A stretch of DNA of 5,371 nt. Source: SG8-41 sp036555035. GTDB lineage: Bacteria > Pseudomonadota > Gammaproteobacteria > Burkholderiales > SG8-41. The notes beneath the pieces were generated by a model. It saw only the letters and a list, made by a program, of their open reading frames with translations, was not told the DNA's origin and searched no databases. The stretch is taken from positions 1-5,371 of the forward strand of contig DATBMB010000156.1 in the NCBI GenBank assembly GCA_036555035.1. Reading direction: 5' to 3'. Within the stretch, counting starts at the first letter, position 1. The number at the start of each line of letters is the position of its first letter. A program made the position numbers and the translations under genes. This document shows, in pieces, positions 1 to 5,315 of the stretch.

Positions 1-101
1 GCGCCGAGATCGGCGAGCACCAGGCCGCACGTCGGGCCCATCACGACGTGACAGAACTCGACGACCCGCAGGCCCGCGAGCGGCAGCTTGGGCTGCGTCA
101 C
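1..101 (-). CDS. CaiB/BaiF family (class III) CoA-transferase, N-terminal fragment
   Basis: Partial gene: only the first 33 codons are inside the window and it runs off the left edge. Translated from the GTG at 101..99 it reads (M)TQPKLPLAGLRVVEFCHVV, followed by MGPTCGLVLADLGA. The 'L-x-GLRVVEF ... GP ... LADLGA' opening is the characteristic start of class III CoA-transferases (formyl-CoA transferase, CaiB, BaiF, alpha-methylacyl-CoA racemase group), which move CoA between carboxylic acids in the cytoplasm. The catalytic Asp lies further in and cannot be checked, so the substrate is unknown. The GTG overlaps the TGA of the upstream AroQ-like gene as GTGA (101..98), and GGAGG at 110..106 lies 4 bases before it, inside the end of that gene. 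This indicates translational coupling in one operon and fixes the start. Confidence 0.85.
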   Translation of the reverse strand, partial: MTQPKLPLAGLRVVEFCHVVMGPTCGLVLADLG

Positions 102-523
102 TTCGCCTCCTTGATGCCGCGCAGCGCGAGGGAGTACCCGAGGATGCCGAAGCCGGTAAGCACCCCGCGGCACGCCGGCGCGATCTCCGACACCCTGCCG
201 CGGCGCGCCGGATTGGAGATGTGCAGCTCGAACACGGGAAACTTGACCTGGCCAATGGCGGCGGCCAGCGCGGGATGGCCGGTGGTGTAGCCCGCGGGGT
301 TGATGATCGCGGCGTCCACTCCGCCGTCATGCGCCGCGTAGAGCCTGTTGATCACCTCGCCCTCGATGTTCGAATGGAAAATCTCGACGTCAATTCCCAC
401 CTCGGATGCGTAGCGGCGGATGTGCTGGTCGTACTCCGGCAGCGTCATGGGGCCGAAGACGTCGAGCTGCGATTTCCCGCGCATGTTCATCCCGGCGCCG
501 TGGATGACGAGTACCTTGGGCAT
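98..523 (-). CDS. Divergent type II 3-dehydroquinate dehydratase (AroQ) family protein
   Basis: A 141-residue protein, the usual length of type II dehydroquinases, which dehydrate 3-dehydroquinate to 3-dehydroshikimate in the shikimate or quinate pathway. Family landmarks are in order: VLVIHGAGMNMRG (4-16) at the position of the family's INGPNLNLLG, SNIEGEVI (51-58), IINPAGYTT (73-81), ELHISN (99-104) and GFGILGYSLAL (124-134). Asn75 and His101 are kept. By hand alignment to the M. tuberculosis enzyme, catalytic Tyr24 is replaced by Phe23, Arg19 by Ser18, Asn12 by Gly11, His81 by Thr81 and Arg112 by Ser112. It may therefore not be a shikimate-pathway enzyme but a paralogue with another substrate, which fits its coupling to a CoA-transferase gene. 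The ATG at 523 follows AGGAGA (537..532) by 8 bases. The fold assignment is firm; the activity is doubtful. Confidence 0.88.
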   Translation of the reverse strand: MPKVLVIHGAGMNMRGKSQLDVFGPMTLPEYDQHIRRYASEVGIDVEIFHSNIEGEVINRLYAAHDGGVDAAIINPAGYTTGHPALAAAIGQVKFPVFELHISNPARRGRVSEIAPACRGVLTGFGILGYSLALRGIKEAK

Positions 524-580
524 GGCACATTTCTCCTGTATGTTTGTCCGTTCAGCAACACTTTACCAAGGAGAACCCCC

Positions 581-928
581 ATGAGCATCAAGCGCCACAA
601 CCCCGGAGCCGTGCTGTGCCGCGCCGTCGAGCATGGCGGGCTGGTCTACGTCGCCGGCACCACGGCCGACAACAAGAGCGCCCCGTGCAAGGCGCAAACC
701 GAGGAAGTGCTGAAGAAGATCGACGCCGCGCTCGCCGCCGCCGGCAGCAGCAAGTCGAAGCTGCTATGGGCGCAGGTGTGGCTGCCCGATATCCGCGAGA
801 AGGATCAGATGGACGCGGCGTGGAAGGCGTGGGTGGATCCCGACAACAAGCCGGTGCGGGCCTGCGTCGAGGCGCGGCTGGCCACCCCGGATACGCGGGT
901 GGAGATCATGGTCACCGCAGCGAAATAG
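581..928 (+). CDS. RidA family protein (YjgF/YER057c/UK114), reactive imine/enamine deaminase type
   Basis: A 115-residue protein, normal for the family. RidA proteins are cytosolic homotrimers that hydrolyse reactive enamine/imine intermediates, such as 2-aminoacrylate released by PLP enzymes, to ketoacids and ammonia. Visible signatures are GGLVYVAGTTAD (19-30), QTEEVLKKIDAALAAAGS (39-56), WAQVWLPDI (63-71), MDAAWKAWVDP (77-87) and RACVEARLATP (93-103). Arg93 in RACVE matches the catalytic arginine (Arg105 of E. coli RidA) and Glu108 in VEIMV its partner acidic residue. The overall pattern is closest to the 'YjgF-like 2' subgroup rather than to E. coli RidA itself, so the substrate may differ. 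The frame is open further upstream, but the ATG at 581 is chosen because AAGGAG (568-573) lies 7 bases before it and homology begins here. It is divergent from the AroQ-like gene across 57 bases and convergent with the DGQHR gene, leaving 24 bases between the stops. Confidence 0.95.
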   Translation: MSIKRHNPGAVLCRAVEHGGLVYVAGTTADNKSAPCKAQTEEVLKKIDAALAAAGSSKSKLLWAQVWLPDIREKDQMDAAWKAWVDPDNKPVRACVEARLATPDTRVEIMVTAAK

Positions 929-952
929 CCGGCGGCCGCGGGAAGTGCGCGG

Positions 953-2089
953 TCAGGCGCTGCTGGCGCGCTGGCGCGACTGGACCTCGATGTTGGCCAT
1001 CTTGGCGAGGTCGCGGTGCAGGCGCGCGACGCGCTCGATCTGGCCTTTCGCGGGGAAGCGCTCGTAGAAGCCTTCGACGCGGAACTCGCGCGCCCGCTCC
1101 GTCCAGTTGCCCAGCCGCTTCTCCCACCGCACCTGGCGCCCGTCGGCGGGATCGGCATCATTGCGGGCGAGGTCGGCGCACACCCGGATCATTGCCTTGA
1201 GCGTGACGGGCTTGGTGACCATGTAGTTGGGGTGCCCCCAGGACGTGCCCCAGACCTTCTGGCAGGCCTTGAAGAAGTCGCGCACGATGGCGTAATAGCG
1301 GTCGATCTCGCGCATGGCGTGCCCCGAGCGCTGGATCTTGCGCCATTCCCCGCTTACCCAGCGGTGCAGCTCGTTGAAGAGCTCCGCCTGCAGTATCCAT
1401 TTCTCCTGCTGGCTGCGGCCGCCCAGGCGGTTGATGCGGTATCGCAGCGGGCTGTCGCCCTCCCGGTAGAGCTTGTCGACCAGGCGCGCGGCGAATCGCC
1501 GGTCGGGGTCGGCCCACGAGATCCGCTCGTAGAGGTCCACCAGGTGGCTCTTGTTGATGCGGGTGGGCGTGGAGTTGATGATGACGAACATCTCGGCGGC
1601 GAAATCCTCGGTACGGCCGTCGAAGATGACGCACGGCACGTGGATGCTGTTGCCCTCCCCGGGACGCTCGCGCAGGTAGAAGTTGAGAGCCGCCAGGCGG
1701 TGCTGGCCGTCGATGATCAGGAACTTGGACGTGGGATCCTGCAGCTGGCCCACGCTCTGCTCCGCGCCGAGCGGCTGGAAACTGAGCTTCTCGTGGGTGA
1801 ACAGCAGCACGGTGCCGGGGATCGGCGGCTGGTTCACCGCCATCTCGTAGAAGTTCTTGAGCGCCCGCACCTTGGCGCGAGAGAGCTGGCGCTGGAAGGC
1901 CGCGTCGCTGTGCTCGATGCGGGCGATGAACTGCGCGATCTCGTCGCTCTGCGAGATCACCTGCGCCGCGATCTGCTCCCCCTCCCCGTAGAACCGGCTG
2001 ATGAAGCGCACCCGGGCGAGGATGTCCTTCGCCGGGTAGCTTGCAAAGTAGAAGGTCCCGTCCTTCTGGCGGATGCGCGTCGCTAGCAT
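953..2089 (-). CDS. DGQHR domain-containing protein (DndB-like superfamily), orphan
   Basis: A 378-residue cytoplasmic protein with no signal peptide or membrane segment. The defining motif is in FLIIDGQHRLAALNF (123-137), where DGQHR occupies 127-131. It is followed by VPCVIFDGR (151-159) and FVIINSTPTRINKSHLVDL (168-186), the second conserved block of this family. A C-terminal helical part contains YYAIVRDFFKACQKVWG and TKPVTLKAMIRV, also typical. The family includes DndB, the regulator of DNA phosphorothioation genes, and is structurally related to ParB/Srx-like folds; most standalone members have no known function. No dndACDE, dpt or restriction gene is present in this window. The ATG at 2089 is secure because an in-frame TAA lies 15 bases upstream (2107..2105), and only a weak AGGA precedes it. 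It is monocistronic as far as can be seen: an upstream hairpin separates it from the secreted-protein genes, and it faces the RidA gene. The family call is firm; the function is unknown. Confidence 0.9.
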   Translation of the reverse strand: MLATRIRQKDGTFYFASYPAKDILARVRFISRFYGEGEQIAAQVISQSDEIAQFIARIEHSDAAFQRQLSRAKVRALKNFYEMAVNQPPIPGTVLLFTHEKLSFQPLGAEQSVGQLQDPTSKFLIIDGQHRLAALNFYLRERPGEGNSIHVPCVIFDGRTEDFAAEMFVIINSTPTRINKSHLVDLYERISWADPDRRFAARLVDKLYREGDSPLRYRINRLGGRSQQEKWILQAELFNELHRWVSGEWRKIQRSGHAMREIDRYYAIVRDFFKACQKVWGTSWGHPNYMVTKPVTLKAMIRVCADLARNDADPADGRQVRWEKRLGNWTERAREFRVEGFYERFPAKGQIERVARLHRDLAKMANIEVQSRQRASSA

Positions 2090-2131
2090 GGCCGTGTCGT
2101 CCTGTTAGGGGTCCCGGACCGGCAAACTGAG

Positions 2132-2155
2132 GCCGCCCGCGTGCTAGCGGGCGGC
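2132..2155 (-). terminator. Strong 9-bp GC hairpin between two minus-strand genes
   Basis: Perfect inverted repeat GCCGCCCGC (2132-2140) / GCGGGCGGC (2147-2155) with a 6-base loop. It lies about 90 bases after the stop of the 123-residue protein gene and 42 bases before the start of the DGQHR gene, both read leftwards. The minus-strand sequence after it, CTCAGTTTGCC, has only a poor T run. It could be a terminator for the upstream gene, or a structured 5' end of the DGQHR transcript, because a -10-like element sits just before it. The stem is certain; the role is not. Confidence 0.5.
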
Positions 2156-2163
2156 GAACCTGC

Positions 2164-2169
2164 ATTTTA
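2164..2169 (-). promoter_or_regulatory. Possible -10 element for the DGQHR gene
   Basis: The minus strand reads TAAAAT, five of six matches to the sigma-70 -10 consensus, in otherwise GC-rich DNA. It lies 75 bases upstream of the DGQHR start codon. No good -35 hexamer is seen 16-18 bases further upstream. A start about 7 bases downstream would place the 9-bp hairpin (2155..2132) at the extreme 5' end of the mRNA. Confidence 0.3.
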
Positions 2170-2198
2170 GCGGTTTGAGGGCGCCGACGCGAGGTTGC

Positions 2199-2213
2199 CG
2201 GCGGGCACCGCCG
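2199..2213 (-). other. Short GC stem-loop after the 123-residue secreted protein gene
   Basis: CGGCGG (2199-2204) and CCGCCG (2208-2213) form a 6-bp stem with a 3-base loop, 33 bases past the stop codon of the preceding minus-strand gene. There is no T tract after it on the minus strand, so it would be at most an RNA 3'-end stabiliser or a weak terminator. Chance occurrence is plausible at this GC content. Confidence 0.25.
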
Positions 2214-2245
2214 CTACGATGTGGACCCTTCCTCCGATGCCAGCG

Positions 2246-2617
2246 TCATCGCGGTATGACGTAGATCCCGTTGCCCAGATACACCGGCACCGGGCGCGCG
2301 GCCGGGTAGCCGAAGCCCTCCTTGGGGGTCTGGAAGTAGGGGTGCGGCTGCCCGGGAGGCGTGGCGTCGAGCGAGAACATGGGGCGGTACGGGTTCTGGT
2401 GATTGGGGTCGGGGCGTTGCTCGAGCCGGGGGCCGCCGAACCGGTCATGGACCTGGCTCGGGACGACGTGGTGCCGGCGCGCCGCTCCACCTTGAGCCAT
2501 TGGGGCATGCTGCCCGGTTGCGCCGTGCACCGGCCCCCTGACGCCCCCGGCTGCCAGCGCCGGCGGAGCCATCACGATAATCACTGCCGCCAGGGCGGCC
2601 TTTGCGGGAATGCTCAT
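2246..2617 (-). CDS. Small exported protein, Pro/Gly/His-rich, unknown function
   Basis: A 123-residue protein that I do not recognise. It begins with a clear Sec signal peptide: Lys6, a hydrophobic run over about residues 7-21 (AALAAVIIVMAPPAL) and an A-x-A type cleavage site near Ala22/Ala23. The mature part of about 100 residues is rich in Pro, Gly, Gln and His (seven His, no Cys), looks largely unstructured, and ends in a hydrophobic segment, PVPVYLGNGIYVIPR. No lipobox and no further membrane segment are seen, so it is probably soluble in the periplasm or surface-associated. The ATG at 2617 follows a strong AAGGAGGAG ribosome site. It lies 44 bases downstream of the 89-residue secreted protein gene on the same strand, so the two are likely one operon. 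That it is a real gene rests on the signal peptide, the ribosome site and its position. Confidence 0.72.
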   Translation of the reverse strand: MSIPAKAALAAVIIVMAPPALAAGGVRGPVHGATGQHAPMAQGGAARRHHVVPSQVHDRFGGPRLEQRPDPNHQNPYRPMFSLDATPPGQPHPYFQTPKEGFGYPAARPVPVYLGNGIYVIPR

Positions 2618-2661
2618 GGTGAGTCTCCTCCTTATGGGGCGCAGGCCGCCTCGGTCCGCGG

Positions 2662-2931
2662 CTAGCGCCGGTAGATCTCCCGGTTGGCCCGTTCCAGGTC
2701 GCGGTGCAGCTCGCGCCGCTCCTGCTCGGTCAGCCGGCTCTTGTGGCCCTTCTCATGCTCCATGCGCTTGTCCCGCTCGCCGCGCATGGGCGGGCCGGGG
2801 GCCTTTTTCATGTCCTGGCCCCCGGGTGCCTGCAGCCGCGCCCCGAAACCCGGCCGCGCATCGCGGGCGTGGGAAACCGCCGGGGCCAGCAGCGCAAGCG
2901 CCACCGCCAGCAGGAACAGACTTCTCACCAC
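2662..2931 (-). CDS. Small periplasmic protein with basic C-terminal helix, divergent from ompR
   Basis: An 89-residue protein read from the GTG at 2931. The frame is open further upstream to an ATG at 3009, but the GTG is preferred: GGAGA (2943..2939) lies 7 bases before it and the signal peptide then starts properly as (M)VRSLFLLAVALALLAPAVSHA, with cleavage expected after SHA (residue 22). A second GTG at 2928 is also possible. The mature protein is very basic with no Cys. After a Gly/Pro linker (about 35-50) it ends in a predicted amphipathic helix, RLTEQERRELHRDLERA (66-82), followed by NREIYRR. 'LTxxERxxLRRD' tails of this kind occur in small envelope proteins of betaproteobacteria, and the LTEQ start faintly recalls the CpxP/Spy LTxxQ motif; homology is not shown. 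First gene of the leftward unit facing ompR, so control by OmpR is plausible. Confidence 0.75.
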   Translation of the reverse strand: MVRSLFLLAVALALLAPAVSHARDARPGFGARLQAPGGQDMKKAPGPPMRGERDKRMEHEKGHKSRLTEQERRELHRDLERANREIYRR

Positions 2932-2982
2932 AGCAAGGTCTCCGGGTCCATCCAGGCGCCCCGACCGGGGGCTGCTGATTGC

Positions 2983-2988
2983 ATTATA
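2983..2988 (-). promoter_or_regulatory. -10 element TATAAT of the leftward secreted-protein operon
   Basis: The minus strand has a perfect TATAAT, 52 bases upstream of the GTG at 2931, which would give a leader of about 45 bases. The sequence 16-18 bases upstream is GC-rich and has no recognisable -35 hexamer. This is typical of a promoter that needs an activator. The OmpR-like dyad lies about 100-145 bases upstream of the inferred start. The leader would contain a small GCCCC/GGGGC stem (2958-2962 with 2968-2972). Confidence 0.5.
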
Positions 2989-3045
2989 AGTGCCCAACGC
3001 GGCCGGCACGGGCGGGCCTGATGCTCGCTAGAGTAGCGCACCCGG

Positions 3046-3077
3046 CGGGGCGCTCATTACGCAAGCCCCGGATTTTT
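3046..3077 (+). terminator. Terminator-like hairpin plus T5 in the divergent intergenic region
   Basis: CGGGGC (3046-3051) pairs with GCCCCG (3065-3070) around a 13-base loop, and TTTTT follows at 3073-3077. The order of stem then T run suits termination of rightward transcription. No plus-strand gene lies upstream within the window, so it would end either a small non-coding transcript or an ompR leader started further left. The loop is long, which lowers confidence, and the T run is also part of the OmpR-like site that begins here. Confidence 0.3.
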
Positions 3078-3122
3078 GTAACAATTTGTTTCCCGTTTCG
3101 GCGGGGAAACAAACTCTTACAA
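3076..3122. promoter_or_regulatory. 47-base nested dyad with four OmpR-type half-sites (candidate OmpR operator)
   Basis: An AT-rich island in GC-rich DNA. The outer arms TTGTAA (3076-3081) / TTACAA (3117-3122) and inner arms TTTGTTTCCC (3085-3094) / GGGAAACAAA (3104-3113) are all perfect and share one centre near 3099. Half-sites of the OmpR form G(T/A)AACA are seen four times: GTAACA at 3078-3083 (+), GAAACA at 3092-3087 (-), GAAACA at 3106-3111 (+), and GTAAGA at 3120-3115 (-), the last with one mismatch. In each arm TTGTAA and TTGTTT repeat at 10-base spacing, one helical turn, as in tandem OmpR boxes. TTTTTGTAACA (3073-3083) matches the core of the commonly quoted E. coli OmpR consensus. 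It sits about 42 bases before ompR and could regulate both directions. The sequence pattern is certain; OmpR binding is inferred. Confidence 0.6.
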
Positions 3123-3163
3123 CTGCCCGTTCCAGGCGACTCGCGAGCCGCTAGGATTGCGCC

Positions 3164-3889
3164 ATGGCCGAACCGAAGATGAAGATCATCGTGGTGGACG
3201 ACGACGCGCGGCTGCGCGAGCTGCTCAACCGCTACCTGACCGAGCAGGGCTACGCGGTGCGCGTGGTCCATGACGCGGCCGAGATGAACCGGCAGCTGGG
3301 GCGGGAGCGCTACGACCTGATGATCCTCGACCTCATGCTCCCCGGCGAGGACGGACTCTCGATCTGCCGCCGGCTGCGCGGGAGCGGAGAGAGCATGCCG
3401 ATCATCATGCTCACCGCGAAGGGCGACGACGTGGAGCGGATCGTCGGGCTCGAGGTGGGGGCGGACGACTATCTGCCCAAGCCGTTCAACCCGCGGGAGC
3501 TGGTGGCGCGCATCCAGGCGGTGCTGAGGCGCCGGCCGCCGGCGGGCCCGCCGGGCGCTCCTACTACCGAGGTGCAGGTGGTCGAGTTCGGGGCCTTCCG
3601 TTTCAATCTCGCGGCGCGCAGCCTGACGAAGAGCGGGCAGGACGTGGCGCTCACCACCGGCGAGTTCGCGCTGCTCAAGGTGCTGGTGCAGCATCCGCGC
3701 TCGCCGCTCTCGCGCGACAAGCTGATGGAGCTCGCGCGCGGGCGCGAGTTCGGCGCCTTCGACCGCTCGATAGACGTGCAGATCTCGCGCCTGCGCAAGC
3801 TGATCGAGCCCGACCCCTCGAAGCCCGCCTTCATCCAGACGGTGTGGGGCTTCGGCTACGTGTTCATCCCCGACGGCAAGAATCAGTGA
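3164..3889 (+). CDS. ompR: Two-component response regulator OmpR
   Basis: A 241-residue protein, full length for OmpR (E. coli 239). The receiver domain spans about 6-120: acidic pocket Asp12-Asp14 in VVDDD, phosphoacceptor Asp56 in LDLMLPGEDGLSICRRLR, Thr84 in LTAKG and Lys106 in KPFNPREL. A short linker follows, then the winged-helix DNA-binding domain at about 138-238 with LTTGEFALLKVL, PLSRDKLMELARGRE, RSIDVQISRLRKLIE and QTVWGFGYVFIPDG. These blocks are almost identical to E. coli OmpR, so this is the orthologue and not merely an OmpR-family member. When phosphorylated by EnvZ it binds tandem boxes near promoters and activates or represses envelope genes such as porins. The ATG at 3164 is preceded by AGGA (3153-3156) at 7 bases; Met6 has no ribosome site. 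envZ overlaps its stop. The dyad upstream suggests autoregulation. Confidence 0.97.
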   Translation: MAEPKMKIIVVDDDARLRELLNRYLTEQGYAVRVVHDAAEMNRQLGRERYDLMILDLMLPGEDGLSICRRLRGSGESMPIIMLTAKGDDVERIVGLEVGADDYLPKPFNPRELVARIQAVLRRRPPAGPPGAPTTEVQVVEFGAFRFNLAARSLTKSGQDVALTTGEFALLKVLVQHPRSPLSRDKLMELARGREFGAFDRSIDVQISRLRKLIEPDPSKPAFIQTVWGFGYVFIPDGKNQ

Positions 3890-5232
3890 CCCTGTTTCCC
3901 CGCACCCTGCTCTGGCGCAGCGTGCTGCTCATCGCGGTCCTCCTGGCGGTCGCGCACCTCGCGTGGCTGCAGATCTTCCGGGTGAGCGAGCGCGAGCCGC
4001 GCGCGCGCCAGGTCGCGCAGCAGATCGCGAGCGTCGTCAACCTGACTCGCGCGGCATTGATCACTGCTCACCCCTCGAAGCGCCTTGACCTGCTCGACGA
4101 TCTCTCCCAGGAGGAAGGCATCCGGGTCTACAGCGGGGAGCCGGGAGAGCGCGTCGCGCCCCTGCCCGATCAGCCGTTCCTTCGCCTCGTGGAGAGCGAG
4201 GTCCGGCGCCAGCTGGGTCCCGACACCCGTCTTGCCGCGAGCCGCAACGGTATTCGCGGCGCGTGGGTGAGCTTTCGCATCGACGGGGAGCCCTACTGGG
4301 TATACATGCCGCGCTCGCGGCTCGAGCGCGCCGATCCGCTGCGCTGGGCCGGCTGGGGCGCGCTGGTGCTGGCGCTCGCCCTGCTCGGCGCCTATCTCAT
4401 CGTCGCGCGCATCAACCGCCCATTGCGCGAGCTGACCGGCGCCGCGGCCGAGATCGGGCGCGGCCGCACGCCACCTCCCGTCGCCGAGACCGGACCCTCC
4501 GAGATCCGCACGCTCGCGCACGCTTTCAACCGCATGGCCGCCGACCTGAAGCGCCTGGACGAGGAGCGGGCGCTGCTGCTCGCGGGGGTGTCGCACGACC
4601 TGCGCACGCCGCTTTCGCGCATCCGGCTGGGGCTGGAGATGCTCGACGGGGCCGACGACACCGCGCTCAAGGCCGGCCTGGAGCAGGACGTCGCGGACAT
4701 CGACGCGGCAATCGGCCAGTTCCTCGATTTCGCGCGGCTCGCTCAAGGCGAGGCGGCCGTTCCCGAGGGCGATCTCAACGCCATCGTGCGCGAGGTCTGC
4801 GAGCGCTACGCGCGCGAGGGCAAACGCGTTTCGACCCGGCTCGAGACGCTGCCGCCGCTTGCCCTGCGGCCGACCGCCATCCAGAGTCTCATCGCCAACC
4901 TGGTGGACAACGCGCTGCGCCACGGCGGCCCCGAAGTCGAGGTGGCCACCCGGGCCGAGAACGGCCGCGCCGTGGTCGAGGTGCTGGACCGCGGCCCCGG
5001 CATTCCCCCCGGCGAGTCCGAGAACATGCTGCAGCCGTTCACGCGCCTCGATCGCGCGCGCTCCACGAGCGGCACGGGGCTCGGGCTTGCGATCGTGGAC
5101 CGCATCGCGCGCCTGCACGGCGGAACCGTGCGGCTGCTCCCGCGCGAAGGCGGCGGCCTGCGGGCGCGCGTGGAGCTTCCGCTTGAAGCAAGCGCGCAGG
5201 CCGCGGGCCGGGTCCTGCCAGAGCGGTCGTGA
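3886..5232 (+). CDS. envZ: Sensor histidine kinase EnvZ
   Basis: A 448-residue inner-membrane kinase, close to E. coli EnvZ (450). It autophosphorylates on His and transfers phosphate to OmpR, and EnvZ-type kinases also dephosphorylate it. Order: first membrane segment at about 9-29, a periplasmic region of about 120 residues, second membrane segment at about 154-174, HAMP at about 175-227 (RINRPLREL through FNRMAADLKRL), then the dimerisation/phosphoacceptor helix with LLAGVSHDLRTPL and His237. The ATPase domain has the N box NLVDNALRHG (Asn342), G1 DRGPGIPP (368-375), the F box LQPF (382-385) and G2 SGTGLGLAIV (395-404). All catalytic boxes are intact. The GTG at 3886 is chosen because it overlaps the ompR stop as GTGA, giving translational coupling; an in-frame GTG at 3844 inside ompR is unlikely. 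The periplasmic region is the least conserved, so the stimulus cannot be inferred. Confidence 0.95.
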   Translation: MTLFPRTLLWRSVLLIAVLLAVAHLAWLQIFRVSEREPRARQVAQQIASVVNLTRAALITAHPSKRLDLLDDLSQEEGIRVYSGEPGERVAPLPDQPFLRLVESEVRRQLGPDTRLAASRNGIRGAWVSFRIDGEPYWVYMPRSRLERADPLRWAGWGALVLALALLGAYLIVARINRPLRELTGAAAEIGRGRTPPPVAETGPSEIRTLAHAFNRMAADLKRLDEERALLLAGVSHDLRTPLSRIRLGLEMLDGADDTALKAGLEQDVADIDAAIGQFLDFARLAQGEAAVPEGDLNAIVREVCERYAREGKRVSTRLETLPPLALRPTAIQSLIANLVDNALRHGGPEVEVATRAENGRAVVEVLDRGPGIPPGESENMLQPFTRLDRARSTSGTGLGLAIVDRIARLHGGTVRLLPREGGGLRARVELPLEASAQAAGRVLPERS

Positions 5233-5237
5233 TCTTC

Positions 5238-5315
5238 TCCGGATTTCCCAGCCCACTTGGTCAATTGATCAGGACAACTCCCCGGGACAGTCACTACCAG
5301 TACCGGAAATCCGGA
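5238..5315. repeat. 78-base non-coding segment bounded by 11-base perfect inverted repeats
   Basis: TCCGGATTTCC (5238-5248) and GGAAATCCGGA (5305-5315) are exact reverse complements, 56 bases apart, beginning 6 bases after the envZ stop. The interior is less GC-rich than the genes and contains the palindrome TCAATTGA (5261-5268). No flanking direct duplication, transposase or T tract is evident. It could be a small mobile (MITE-like) element, a regulatory dyad for a gene to the right, or a long-loop RNA 3' structure for ompR-envZ. The rest of 5233-5371 shows no gene that I can support. Confidence 0.45.

Noticed and set aside
221..580. Upstream extension of the RidA reading frame
   Set aside because: The extension is antisense to the AroQ-like gene, has no ribosome site, and RidA homology plus AAGGAG point to the ATG at 581.
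926..953. GCGGCCGC palindrome between the convergent RidA and DGQHR stops as a bidirectional terminator
   Set aside because: It is a short palindrome with no loop and no T run on either side, and is common by chance in GC-rich DNA.
1016..2086. 356-codon plus-strand open frame opposite the DGQHR gene
   Set aside because: The opposite strand encodes a recognisable protein with conserved blocks. This frame shows only low-complexity Ala/Val/Leu/Asp-rich sequence.
953..3009. DGQHR gene plus the two small secreted genes as one undescribed defence operon
   Set aside because: A strong hairpin and a separate -10-like site lie between them, and exported proteins do not fit a cytoplasmic DNA-acting partner; the arrangement with ompR explains the small genes better.
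3140..3147. CTCGCGAG palindrome before ompR as a regulator site
   Set aside because: An isolated 8-base GC palindrome is not notable at this composition and has no link to a known site.
3883..5256. 457-codon open frame on the minus strand opposite envZ
   Set aside because: It lies wholly antisense to a gene with every kinase box intact. Long open antisense frames are expected at this GC content, and its translation is Arg/Ala/Gln-rich with no motif.
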